Assembly: GCA_024196135.1 (NCBI GenBank)
Contig: JAMQCK010000398.1
Location: 1-24,838 of the forward strand
Length of the DNA: 24,838 bases
Source: Pleurotus ostreatus/Saccharomyces cerevisiae fusant
Taxonomy: Eukaryota; Opisthokonta
Direction: 5' to 3'
The notes under the pieces were generated by a model, which was not told where the DNA came from, searched no databases, and was given only the letters and a program-made list of their open reading frames with translations. Both the position numbers and the translations under genes were made by a program. Positions 1 to 9,133 of the stretch are shown here, one piece after another. The stretch's first letter is position 1; every line of letters begins with the position of its first letter.

Positions 1-2
1 GA

Positions 3-623
3 CCCAGCTTCGCCTCGTATATACCTCGGGGCCGCCGGGATACTGTTGTCGACGGTGCGCACTCCTTGCAGTCAGACGCGCGCTGATCGGCTGACATGCT
101 CTCTCACGACTTTGTAGACTTTACCGACCCCGTGCGGCGCAAGCTTTCGTACCTCCTCGCATACGCGTCCCCTCCACCGGTCTTCTGGGACATCCGCTAC
201 GACCCAGCATACGTCGAATGCCTGAACTTCCCTTGCTTAAGACGACAATACAACGACATCGACTTCTATCAAATTGCCTCCGAACCTCCCGTTGAGCGCA
301 TGCGCCTCGTCCATCACCGCCTCCCTTGGTACATCGAGATCCTGCAGAGCCAGCCTAACGGGATCACCGTGGGGGATATCATCACTCAGATGTACGCCCA
401 GCTGTCCATGAGCATACTGGCGAAGGACTATTGGAACGAGGAAATGACCGAAGCCGACCGGGAGAAGATCACGGTGGCGTATCGGAAACGATGTAAAGAC
501 GACGAGCAAGAACTCGGGAAGGGGGTGAAGAGAGTCGACTACCTCGGAGAGCGGGTCATCTTCGAGGGACTGCACAAGAAAGGCGGAATCTGGGAGATCA
601 AGCTGAAGAAGAAACATGAATGA
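3..623 (+). CDS. DUF6699 domain protein, 5'-partial
   Basis: A basidiomycete protein of unknown function, cut by the left edge. Exons are <3-54 and 118-623. The intron at 55-117 has donor GTGCGC, branch CTGAC at 91-95 and acceptor GTAG, and is phase 1. The upstream exon reads SYIPRG, which matches YIPRP in the second DUF6699 gene (3750-4674), and that gene has a phase 1 intron at the same place. This is why I do not start at the ATG at 96, which would lie inside the intron. Domain landmarks in exon 2 are FWDIRYDP, PPVERMRLVHHRLPWYI, TQMYAQLS and VIFEGL near the end. The C-terminus is lysine-rich (KLKKKHE). No signal peptide or membrane segment is seen in the available part. The family name is recalled from the motif pattern; function is unknown. 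Confidence 0.82.
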
Positions 624-641
624 ATCTCGTCTTCGCCGAAG

Positions 642-691
642 GTACGTGTCGGATAAATCACGGCTTGTCCTCTATCCTCACTGATTTGCAG
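642..691 (+). other. Probable 3'-UTR intron of the first DUF6699 gene
   Basis: A full set of intron signals starts 18 nt after the stop: donor GTACGT, branch-like ACTGAT, acceptor GCAG, length 50 nt. The stop codon lies less than 50 nt before the junction, so splicing here would not be expected to trigger nonsense-mediated decay. If spliced, a frame opening at an ATG overlapping the stop stays open to about 852, but its sequence resembles no family I know. Confidence 0.5.
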
Positions 692-852
692 ACTGGCCAA
701 TCAACTCTGCTTCATGGACCTCTCGGACGTCTCCTTATGCTGAACATACTTTATACCAGCCGCAAACCAAATACTGTATTACCAACTGTCCTTGTCACTC
801 ATCGCTGCTCTCTTTCAAAGTCAAGATAACCTGTCCTGTAAATATATTCTTG

Positions 853-906
853 GTGAGTCTGCTCGTTGTTTGCCTTCATCTACGCCGGTCTGACATGTCG
901 ACGTAG
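853..906 (+). other. Second candidate UTR intron
   Basis: Donor GTGAGT, branch TCTGACA and acceptor GTAG, 54 nt long, which is typical for this genome. It follows the candidate intron at 642-691, so the upstream gene may have a long, twice-spliced 3' UTR. It could instead belong to a non-coding transcript. Confidence 0.4.
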
Positions 907-1247
907 TAGAACCGCCACGATCATCGCGTCGTGCAATAGCCTGTATGTATGATTATATCATCTGTATCTGGACCGTGCTTTTGTCCCCCTGTCTTACGTC
1001 GAATCTCGTGCGTACGGTGTGCGACGCTTACGACTAGCATGAACCTCATCGTTGCCTAATGGCGGATCCTAGACACGCGTCTGTACCGATGAAGGGTCTG
1101 AGCCCATACAATCGTACTCTGGGGCCCCTTGAACAGTCGTAAAGGTGCGCTACGAGAGGTGGCAATAGTTCCCTGCATCTGAGTTCGCGACAAGGTTGTA
1201 AGTACTTGAGTAGATCACGTGGTCCTTCAAGCTTGCTCCTGGCCGCC
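907..1247. other. Intergenic, no gene seen
   Basis: Sequence between the presumed 3' UTR of the first DUF6699 gene and the DUF7053 start. I find no protein family, RNA gene or clear TATA box. It should hold the promoter of the next gene. Confidence 0.5.
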
Positions 1248-2919
1248 ATGCCGCTTCCATGGCCTCTCGTTCTGACGCGTACGGTTTCTTCTACTACCCC
1301 GATCAGCGCGCCTACCGATGCTGTCCTTCAATATCTGCATGACCCCGACCGAATGATCAGCGGTGGTTCCCTAGTCATCGACCGCAAGGTCGACCCGTCC
1401 AATCCTCTCAAGTACACCATAACCGACAAGCTGGACGTACTGGGGCTATGGTCTAGCTCGACAACGTATGACGCGCTCTTTGAACCCAAGGATGAAGGCA
1501 CGGACGTAACGGTGAACGCGCCGATGGGCACTCGCTTGCAGCAACGGTGGCGCGTGCGGGGGAAGGACGAGGGAAGCGCGGAAATGACGGAGGAAGTTGA
1601 AGTGCAGGTGCGTTTTCCTCCCTTTCCTACTCATTTACCTACTTAACAGCTTGATGCACAGGCACTCTTCTTCTTCATGCCATACATTCTGAAGACGATG
1701 ATCAAGTCCCACCGTGAGGGGAACGAGCGGATTAAGGCCGAACTCGAGGGGAAGCACGGTATGTTCGCGTCTTCTTGACAATCTGTATGCCCATATCTGA
1801 AGGGCAGGCAGCCGTCGCGTCGTCCTAGTGGACGAATCTCCCAAGCAGTCAAGCGTGCATACGTCTGGCCTTGCCATCCTCGTCCTCATCCTTTCCGGCC
1901 TGTTCTGTACCTCTCATCATCTGATTGCGCTCTCAATCTTTGGAGTGGCTCTAATGAGGCTGAGCTCGCGCGGCGACGACCCGTACGGTCTCTTTCATCT
2001 TGCCTTGAATAGACGCACGGGTGATCCCACAAATGTGGACCCCAAGACTGAATGGCTGAACATGGGCTACTGGAAAAATACGAGTGATTTCCCCACTGCC
2101 TGCGAAGGTATGGGCAACTTCGTATGCTCGCTGTATATGCTCTGACGCTACGTGTATGAAGCTCTTGCCCTTCGTATGATCAAGGCAGCACGACTACGGC
2201 CGAATGCGAGAGTCCTAGGTACGCCCACACATCATTCAGGAAGGGTCTGATTGACATGACGATCAGACGTCGGACATGGGACAGGGGAATCCCTCCTACT
2301 TCTGCTGCAACATCCCGACGTACCTTTCCCCGCGCATTTGGTCGGGATTACTAGCCTGCCTACGCACGCTCGCCGTTCGACGCAGCGAGTCGAACGATTC
2401 TTGAAGACGCTACCAGGGGTTGAAAGGCCGCAGTCCGTCACCCTTTACTGCGCCGACGCTGTCCGCAGGCCGGAGAATGTCGCGCATCCCTTCAATTCTG
2501 CGGATGACCTGCGTTTCGACACCATCCTCGCGCTCGACTGCGCCTATCACTTCCAAACGCGCTTCGCCTTCCTTCAGCAAGCACTCAGCAACCTAGCAGT
2601 CGGAGGACGTATCGCACTTGCGGACATCGCTTTCGACGATCTTACCCTGGATACGCATCGTTCCAAGCTGATCCGCGCGGTTCTGAAGATGATGCCCTCC
2701 GACAACGTATGGACCACGACAACGTACGTCAAGAACATGGAACAAATGGGCTACGTCGACGTTACGCTCGAGGACATCACGGACGACGTCTTCCCTAGTT
2801 TCGTCGGCTTTCTCAAGGGCAGGGGGAGGGGTTGGTGGGCGTTTGGGGCCTTGATGGAGGTGTACTTCAGCGCAGGTGCGCGGTTCGTTATTGTATCCGG
2901 TGAACGAGGGAATGCATGA
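1248..2919 (+). CDS. DUF7053 domain fused to membrane-anchored SAM methyltransferase
   Basis: Proposed exons 1248-1607, 1662-1758, 1808-2107, 2162-2218 and 2267-2919, 488 residues. The start has a strong context (GCCGCCATGC). Residues 1-152 match the fungal DUF7053 pattern: TRT near the start, LHDPDRMI, YTITDKL, RWRVRG, then LFFFMPYILK. Residues 173-202 are hydrophobic and probably a membrane anchor. Residues 203-488 are a Rossmann methyltransferase: TEWLNMGYWK, motif I DVGHGTGES at 272-280, ALDCAYHF, GGRIALADI, and LEDITDDVFPSF near the end. The substrate is unknown; this arrangement with the WLNMGYW block recalls a fungal family related to small-molecule or sterol/lipid methyltransferases. 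The join between the halves is uncertain. With the acceptor at 1807 the frame runs through; with 1802 or 1811 the DUF7053 part ends at a TAG at 1826-1828. A separate methyltransferase could then start only at ATG 1954 and would lack the anchor. Confidence 0.62.
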
Positions 2920-3749
2920 CGCTGAGGTACTTGGCCACGTACTCAGCCTATTGTGCATAGCTATTCGCGGTGTCAACACGAACGGACGAATTTCCATATC
3001 AAGCAGCGCTTTCGGTAATACGCCCCTCATGGTCGGCCGCCGCCTGTGTTCATTTACGCTCGCGCAATCGAGTGGCACGATGCAGCGGCAGCCTCCAGCA
3101 GTCGGCTTGCACTGTTGACATTGCTCTAGAATGCGCGAGTGAGCTCATGGCGAGGGAAGCCGTACGCGTCAGCAGCTGCAGAGTGGCGGGCTTCTTGCTC
3201 AATTGATGCCTTTTTAAGCTGTTGCACAATGCTGTTTCCCAATTTATCAATACCGCAATCAGCGCTCAATCGATGCGGTGAGCAATCACGAGGCCCATTC
3301 ATCTAACTCAACGACAAGGAGCGTCATCAACCTGAACCCCCTGGATGTACAGTTACACGGTACGACCTGTGGATCTGTTACGGCATTTGGTACGCTCCGT
3401 ACTCGACTCAACTTAGGTGCCAAGGTCCGCGATGGGAGAATTCTTGCAGCCTCTGCTCGAGAGGCGGCAGCTCCTTAATGACTAGCTTTGAGTAGTCTTC
3501 CAAACCGGGGCCGATATGGGCGCTTAACGACCGTGGGTGCCAGGAATCGAGTCAATGACTAGTTTTTGGGTGCTTGCGCAGACCTAGCTACGCAGCGTCG
3601 GCTTCTATCGTACAGCCTCGGGCGCCAATCTACGTGCACAGCGTGGGCCTTTCTCAACACGCCAACATTGATCACAGCAGCCCCAGGAATGCCTTAAATA
3701 CGGCGCTTGCGATGCTGTAGGTGAGTCAAGCTGCTGTTCTTCCACAACC
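2920..3749. other. Intergenic, no gene seen
   Basis: About 830 bases with only short, unconvincing open frames on both strands. It holds the methyltransferase 3' end and the promoter of the second DUF6699 gene. The sequence TCAATGACTAG or a near copy occurs twice (about 3477 and 3553), too short to interpret. Confidence 0.5.
3693..3700 (+). promoter_or_regulatory. TATA-like box of the second DUF6699 gene
   Basis: CTTAAATA lies about 50 nt upstream of the ATG at 3750. This supports that ATG, rather than the one at 3860, as the first in the mRNA. Confidence 0.4.
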
Positions 3750-4674
3750 ATGTCGCGTCGAGGGAATCCCGCCTACGAGTACACTCTACAGCCTGAGTGC
3801 GTCGCCTATCTTGTTCGCGAAGTCGCAGACGCTGATCTCTCCGTCGGAACAGGCTGAACATGAGCTCTCTACAGCAATACGGCTATGCCTATGACGCGAG
3901 GGCGCAGAGCGACACCAGCAGCCCCTACAGCACCTATGCACCCCTTGAACCACATCATCCGGTGGCAAGCACGAGCTCATCCCCAGTCCATGGCTACGGT
4001 GCCACTCGCTCGCCACCCAGATCGCGTCAATACATCCCGCGACCCCTCGATTGGCGGCCAGACTTCATCGCCCATGCAGGGGCGACCTCGTCGCAGAAGG
4101 GGAGGAACATCATGATCAGTACGTGTGCAGGACTTTACCGCATTTGCCATCTCACCTCCCTTTCGCCGAAGCCCACGACCCGACGCCTAGGGATCTACTG
4201 GACATTCTTGCCCACAAATTGCCCCATCCGCCCATCTGTCATGATCTGCGTTTCCCTCCCATGCACGCTCGATGCATCCAGCTGTCTCGACCTACGCAGC
4301 TGGGACCACTGACGCCTAGCGACCTGATGCGATCCGCGACTCAGCCACCAGTGGCACATATGCGCCTGTACCACTATCGTTTGCCGTGGTACATCGACAT
4401 CGTCGGGGCGGCGGGCAGAGCTGTCACCGTCCATGATGTTCTGACTCAGTTACACACTCACCTGAGTGTTGCATTGCGTGTGGAAGACGTGGACAACGAA
4501 GAGCTATGTGACGACGACCGAGATGATATCCGCAGGGCTTGCTGGCGTCGTTGCGGTGCAATGCAGCCAGACAAGTTGCGGCGTGTGGACTTTCTCTGCG
4601 AGCTCACCATATTCGAGGGCCTTATGCGGAACGTCGAGGACGGGACTTGGGAAATGGTTCTCCGGAGCCAGTAG
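3750..4674 (+). CDS. DUF6699 domain protein, second copy
   Basis: Exons 3750-3796, 3853-4118 and 4172-4674, 271 residues. The first intron (donor GTGCGT, branch GCTGAT, acceptor ACAG, 56 nt) joins ATG 3750 in frame with the second exon. The ATG at 3860 has an in-frame stop shortly upstream and is second choice. The N-terminal 100 residues are Ser/Pro/Tyr-rich and likely disordered, ending in YIPRPLDWRPDFI. The domain follows: HDLRFPP, PPVAHMRLYHYRLPWYIDI, VTVHDVLTQL, RVDFLCELTIFEGL. It is a tandem paralogue of the gene at 3-623, and the phase 1 intron at 4119-4171 falls at the same place as the one at 55-117. The tryptophan of the WD[IL]R motif in the first copy is His here. Function is unknown. 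Confidence 0.83.
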
Positions 4675-4703
4675 GGTATACTCTGTAGCTTAGGGAACTA
4701 GGG

Positions 4704-4713
4704 AATATTTATT
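4704..4713 (+). promoter_or_regulatory. AT-rich TATA-like element before VAM7
   Basis: AATATTTATT lies in the 134 bp gap between the DUF6699 stop and the VAM7 start, about 95 nt upstream of the ATG. It is the only AT-rich candidate in the gap. Confidence 0.3.
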
Positions 4714-4808
4714 CACTGTATTCTTCACGTTGATTGCATGACGTACACTATAATCAATGCCATGCACGAACAATGAGATCGCCAAAAGAGGCAAGGCGCG
4801 GCTTGACC

Positions 4809-5885
4809 ATGACCGCCATCCAGGCCGTGCACATTCGCAGCTACGAGGAGCGGCTCGACCCCAAGGCGCACATCGTCTACCGCATCGAGGTCCAGGCGAA
4901 CGTCCGCGCCTGGCAGATATGGCGCCGCTACTCTGAATTCGCCGACCTGCACGCCGACCTGGCGCGCGATACAGGCGCTCCGCCGCCTGCGGAACTGCCG
5001 CCCAAACACACGCTCTCCGTCTCCCTCTTCCGCTCGAAGAAGGACCAGGCTATGCTCGAGGAGCGCAAAGCGGGACTGGAGCAGTATCTCCGCGCGATCA
5101 TCTCTGCACGCGACGATCGCTGGCGCGACAGCCTGGTGTTCAAGCAGTTCCTCGGAGTCCCCGTCAGTCGCAATGCAAATCATGCTCCGACGACATTCAG
5201 TGCCTCTTCCTGGATCGACGCGCATACTGAGCTCGAAAACGATCTTCGCGACGTGCGCGCGGACGTCAATAAGCGCGACGCGCTGACCGATCGCGGCGAC
5301 GTCCCTGCAGCGCACAAAGCAAATGTCGGCGCGAAGACCAAGCTTGCGAAGATCATCCCTCGCATAGGCACCCTCGCGCGCGGCCTGCAGGAGCTGGGGA
5401 TGGGAGGCATGAGCGAGGGGGAGCTCCAGCGGCGAACGGATATGGTCGGGCGATTGCAGGACGAATGCGAGAAGCTGGGCAAGATGCTCACTGTCGCGCG
5501 CTGGTCCTCCACCTCACCACAGAACCGGGGAGGTTACGCAGCGCAGCCCGCACCCGACTCTGATAGGGAAGCGCTGCTGGGAGGGGCGGGATCTGCGAAG
5601 CCGTTCGCGCGTGTCTTCGGGCAGAAGGCGAAGCCCCAGGAGACGGAGGAGACACGACCACTCGACAACGTCGGTGTATTCGGTCTGCAGCAAGTGCAGA
5701 TGCAACGACAAGACGACCAGCTCAGTCAGCTGACCACCATCCTTGCCCGTCAACGGCAAATGGGCGAGGCCATCGGCAGCGAAATCGCCTACCAGAACAC
5801 CTTGCTCGATGAACTCACCGAGGACGTCGACAAGGTAGGCGGCAAACTCACGAAGGCAGGACGGCAGATGGCTAGACTAGGATGA
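4809..5885 (+). CDS. VAM7: Vam7-like PX-domain Qc-SNARE
   Basis: A single-exon gene of 358 residues. In yeast, Vam7 is the soluble Qc-SNARE that binds PI3P on vacuoles and works with Vam3, Vti1, Nyv1 and HOPS in membrane fusion. A PX domain covers about residues 1-118, with the basic RRYSEF motif at 39-44, PPK at 64-66 and YLR at 93-95. A middle helical region follows. The Qc-SNARE motif spans about 296-355 (QDDQLSQL onwards) with the ionic-layer glutamine at Q329 in AYQNTLLDEL. No C-terminal membrane anchor is present, as expected for Vam7. I chose ATG 4809 because its context is good and MTAIQAVHI fits the family start; an in-frame ATG at 4773 would add 12 residues. The absence of introns is unusual here. 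Confidence 0.93.
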   Translation: MTAIQAVHIRSYEERLDPKAHIVYRIEVQANVRAWQIWRRYSEFADLHADLARDTGAPPPAELPPKHTLSVSLFRSKKDQAMLEERKAGLEQYLRAIISARDDRWRDSLVFKQFLGVPVSRNANHAPTTFSASSWIDAHTELENDLRDVRADVNKRDALTDRGDVPAAHKANVGAKTKLAKIIPRIGTLARGLQELGMGGMSEGELQRRTDMVGRLQDECEKLGKMLTVARWSSTSPQNRGGYAAQPAPDSDREALLGGAGSAKPFARVFGQKAKPQETEETRPLDNVGVFGLQQVQMQRQDDQLSQLTTILARQRQMGEAIGSEIAYQNTLLDELTEDVDKVGGKLTKAGRQMARLG

Positions 5886-6059
5886 CGGTTGCCTCTTCAC
5901 TTACGACACTCACGACCTGCATCTTACACACGATATACATGCATGATACAGTAATAGGTTCCGCGCGGATGGGTGTATAGTAAATAATATGATAGTGCCA
6001 TATAATCCTATGATGCTGACAGTGAGATCCAATGCTCCTCCACCCGTGCACGGTCGCCT

Positions 6060-7266
6060 CTACTCCGGTCTTGCCAATGCTTTGCCAATCCCCTATGATT
6101 CACGATGAGTAACGCGTGGTTATCAGATAACCGTGACTGTACTCACTTCGAAGCATGCAATCATGATACCGCACGCCGGGGCAATTTTGGCCATTCGCGG
6201 TGCGAGGCCTGCGAAGAGCGCAGACGTTCCCTCCGTCCGTATGATGTTGGACATGACTGCCACGGTGGATAGGCCTCTTGGTGCGGTCTCTGACATGACG
6301 ATGGCCTGACGGCGTGTCTTCAAGACGTCGAACGGCGAAGTCAAGAGGGCGGCCGTCATTCCACTCGTCGCGCCACAGAAAAAGGCAAGGGTAGCGCCTT
6401 CGTGCCCTCTGTGCATCATCCGCTTTTTGAGACCCTCGTAGGTTGCCCAGTATATTCCCGAGAAGGGTACGTCTCGCCACAAGCTTGGTACAAGGCCTCT
6501 CCAGAGCGAATGGACACCTTGCGAAGTCACTAACCGGCTTAATGACGTCGTGACGGAGCGAAGGGTATGAGGGTTGGCGGCGGAGACGGGGGTAGATTGG
6601 AGGTTTGTGCGGAGGAGCTCTAATGGTGATACGATCGAGGTAATGGATGACCGTGCAATAACGCCAGCGAAGAGGGGAACGAATGATGCGGGTAGGAGCG
6701 GGGGTAGTGTTACGCGGAGCAAATGGTCGTACGTGAGCATGTACGCGGTTGCTGAGGGCATTCCGATCGCACTGCACGACGTCAGCGAGTCAGCATCTTA
6801 TTTAGCACACCGATGGGTAGCGGACGCACAGTGAAGTTCCGGCACCCTTCCACAGCCCGCGTATGCCTTCGGCTCGCCATACGTGTCGTGCGGCATCGAA
6901 GAAGCCCGTGACGCGTTCCCGCTGCATCGTCCCGTCGTGCCACACGCACACTCCCAGCTCTTGTGTGACCGGTCGCGCCAAGGAGGATAGACTGCGGGAT
7001 GTATTCATCCTGGTCGTCTTGCCATTGTTACTGGTGTTAACGCATGGCTGCCCTGCAGGCTGACAGCAAGTGTCTGGCGGAGGATTGGGGAAGAGGGGTT
7101 CGCGGGGGACTGGCGCCTGTGTCTGCAGTCGGGTCTTGACGACATCGAAGGGAGTCACTGGAGCCGGTGAGTACAATTCCTACTGCTCGACGACGCACGT
7201 ACTGGTCAGGGCGGTGACCATGGAGCCCGTCGCGGCAGCGATGAGCTTTGCATTGAAGGGATCCAT
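6060..7266 (-). CDS. MTM1: Mitochondrial carrier, Mtm1/SLC25A39-40 type
   Basis: Exons 7266-7203, 7157-6830, 6771-6147 and 6092-6060 (minus strand), 349 residues. Inner-membrane carrier of the family linked to mitochondrial glutathione import and, in yeast, to Mn-SOD activation and iron homeostasis. Three carrier signatures are visible: TPFDVVKTRLQTQ (23-35), SPLELLRTNLQS and SPFDVLKTRRQ. Subfamily markers are RDVPFSGIYWATYE and KIAPACGIMIACFE. The loop after the first signature is long, as in this subfamily, and holds Cys52, Cys53, Cys60 and Cys92. The last exon adds GIGKALARPE; without that splice the frame would end in an atypical tail. The gene is divergent from eIF4E and converges on VAM7 with 174 bp between stops. 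Confidence 0.92.
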
Positions 7267-7596
7267 GCAAGGCGACTGGGAAGGTGGAGGACGGGAGCAA
7301 GAGACCTGCGCGGACCCTCGGCAGGCGTCAGAAATACGTCGCGCCGAGCGGCCGAAGCTGATCGGCGCTTATCGCCGGCAACGGACCGACGCCGGACCGT
7401 GATCTTATCTCGCGCGCGAGCGTCTTAGTCAGCCTGCCTTTCTCGAGTTGGCGAAAAAGCGGGCGAATTCCAAAGCTGCTTCCAACAACCATCTCGTCTC
7501 GTCCGATCGCAACAATACCCGCGTCCGACCGCACATAGAGTATTTCCACATCCCCTGCGCACATCTCCAGTCTTCGATATCGCACAAGTCCCCCAG
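7267..7596. promoter_or_regulatory. Divergent promoter between MTM1 and eIF4E
   Basis: 330 bp between two start codons pointing outward. It is GC-rich with no obvious TATA box on either strand, fitting housekeeping genes that share one nucleosome-free region. No gene is seen inside. Confidence 0.55.
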
Positions 7597-8704
7597 ATGG
7601 CGTCCTCCCTCCCTCCCCCCGCCGCACAGGCCTCGAAAGCTGCGCTCTCGGCCGCGTTGGCAGATAAACCAGACTCGGAGGCCGCTCCTGGCGAGCAGAG
7701 CACTGAGTCTCAGGAGCCTGGTGAGCTCCCAGAGGTCGACATGCAGGCACAGGCCGAAAACATCAGAACCGTCTTCACCGATCCTACCAACTTCAACGTA
7801 AAGGTGCGTGCTGCATTTCGTGCTCAAGAGAAAGGCTACTAATATGCATTCCTTCCAACAGCACCCTCTCTACTCCCCTTGGACCCTATGGTTCGACTCC
7901 CCTGCCACCAAGGGGCGCAATCTCCCCCAGACGCCCATGTCGGCGTTCCCTCCAACTCCCGCTCCTTCTACACCTGGCCCCGCGGCTGCTCAAGGCTGGA
8001 TGGAGGATATCAAGCGTGTTATCAGTTTTGACAGCGTGGAGGAGTTCTGGGGGTGAGTTTCAACGAAATGAAGTCGGAACATACGTTAACAGAACACGCG
8101 CAGGCTGTATAACAACATAATACCGCCCTCTCAATTGCCTCAAAAGGCAAATTACTATCTCTTCAAGGTACGTCTCTGTTCTTTATCTCGTGATCCATCT
8201 CATTCTCGACGCAGGAGGGGATTATTCCTGCTTGGGAGGACGATGCCAATAAGAACGGTGGGAAGTGGAGCATCCAGCTTCCCAAGGAGAAGCACCGGAA
8301 TGTCGTTGACAGAATGTGGCTCTACACTGTGAGTATATTCGCTCTCTGCTTCTTGAGCGATCTAACGCCGGTGGCAGATGTTGGCCGCAATCGGCGAGAC
8401 TTTCGATCCCACTTTGGTCAGGGAGAGCCCCGACAGCCCCGCTCCAGAGTCCCTCATCACGGGTGTCATCGTCTCTACACGGCCGCAGTTCTATCGTATC
8501 TCGATATGGACGCGGCTCGCACCATCCTCGCCAGAGGATCAGCTCAAGACTCGGATTGAGCAGATCGGCAAGCACTTCAAAACGTCGGTCCTTGGCTACG
8601 CGGACGGTGCCAAGCTTGGTGGTCCTCTTGCGACGGAGGTCGAGTTCCTGTCGCACAAGGACTCGGAGAAGAAGGGGAAGAGTGCGAAGAAGCTGATCGC
8701 GTAA
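7597..8704 (+). CDS. eIF4E: Translation initiation factor eIF4E
   Basis: Exons 7597-7803, 7862-8052, 8104-8167, 8215-8328 and 8378-8704, 300 residues. It binds the mRNA 5' cap and eIF4G to recruit the small ribosomal subunit. An acidic, Ala/Glu-rich N-terminal tail of about 69 residues precedes HPLYSPWTLWFD, the start of the fold. Cap-stacking tryptophans are W115 (GWMEDI) and W161, with the guanine-contacting E162 (AWEDD). W132 (EEFW) is the dorsal eIF4G/4E-BP contact, and W236 (ISIWTRL) matches the third cap-site tryptophan. Between D81 and W115 there is a Pro/Ala-rich insertion of about 25 residues compared with the human protein. The first intron has a near-perfect branch (CTACTAAT). The C-terminus ends in a lysine-rich stretch. 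Confidence 0.96.
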
Positions 8705-9133
8705 ATATAATGCTCTAGTGGATGTCATCCCTCTGGAACCTCGCGCTAATGACACAAATGTACTTACCCTTCACTTGCGCCCTTGAGAGCCGGCAGCTGT
8801 GGTTATTCATTCATATCTAGGATAGCCTATGTGCGTACGTCTCGCGCCGACCTTAGGTTCGGCTCGTTGCTTATCATTTCTTCACGATGGTCCCTAGGAC
8901 CGAGCTGCGTTCATCCTGTACGCTTACGATGTTTCTTCTTACATTACTGTCTTGTCGAGGCTGTCCTGCAGCGCTCAGGGCATAATCAGGCTTATTTCTC
9001 TCGAGAAGGGCGTGATTTAGAGACTCCGTCGCGTTGGCTGCGCATGATGTACGAAAGCTGTGAGGTCATCGCCTTTGATCTGCCCTTATAACCTTGGCAT
9101 CGTCGCTGCTCGTGTTCCTTCACCTCAACCATC
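8705..9133. other. eIF4E 3' UTR and PIL1 promoter
   Basis: 429 bases with no recognisable gene. A TATA-like sequence lies near the PIL1 end. Confidence 0.5.
9085..9092 (+). promoter_or_regulatory. TATA-like box of PIL1
   Basis: CTTATAAC is about 42 nt upstream of the PIL1 ATG. A C/T-rich tract follows before the start codon, as is common in highly expressed fungal genes. Confidence 0.4.

Noticed and set aside
96..117. ATG at 96 as start of the first DUF6699 gene
   Set aside because: It falls inside an intron with clear donor, branch and acceptor, and the paralogue has an intron at the same place and phase.
3278..3478. 66-codon plus-strand frame after the methyltransferase
   Set aside because: Short, no motif, no splice partners; looks like chance.
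4725..5315. 196-codon open frame antisense to VAM7
   Set aside because: Lies wholly over the PX domain coding sequence and has no recognisable features.
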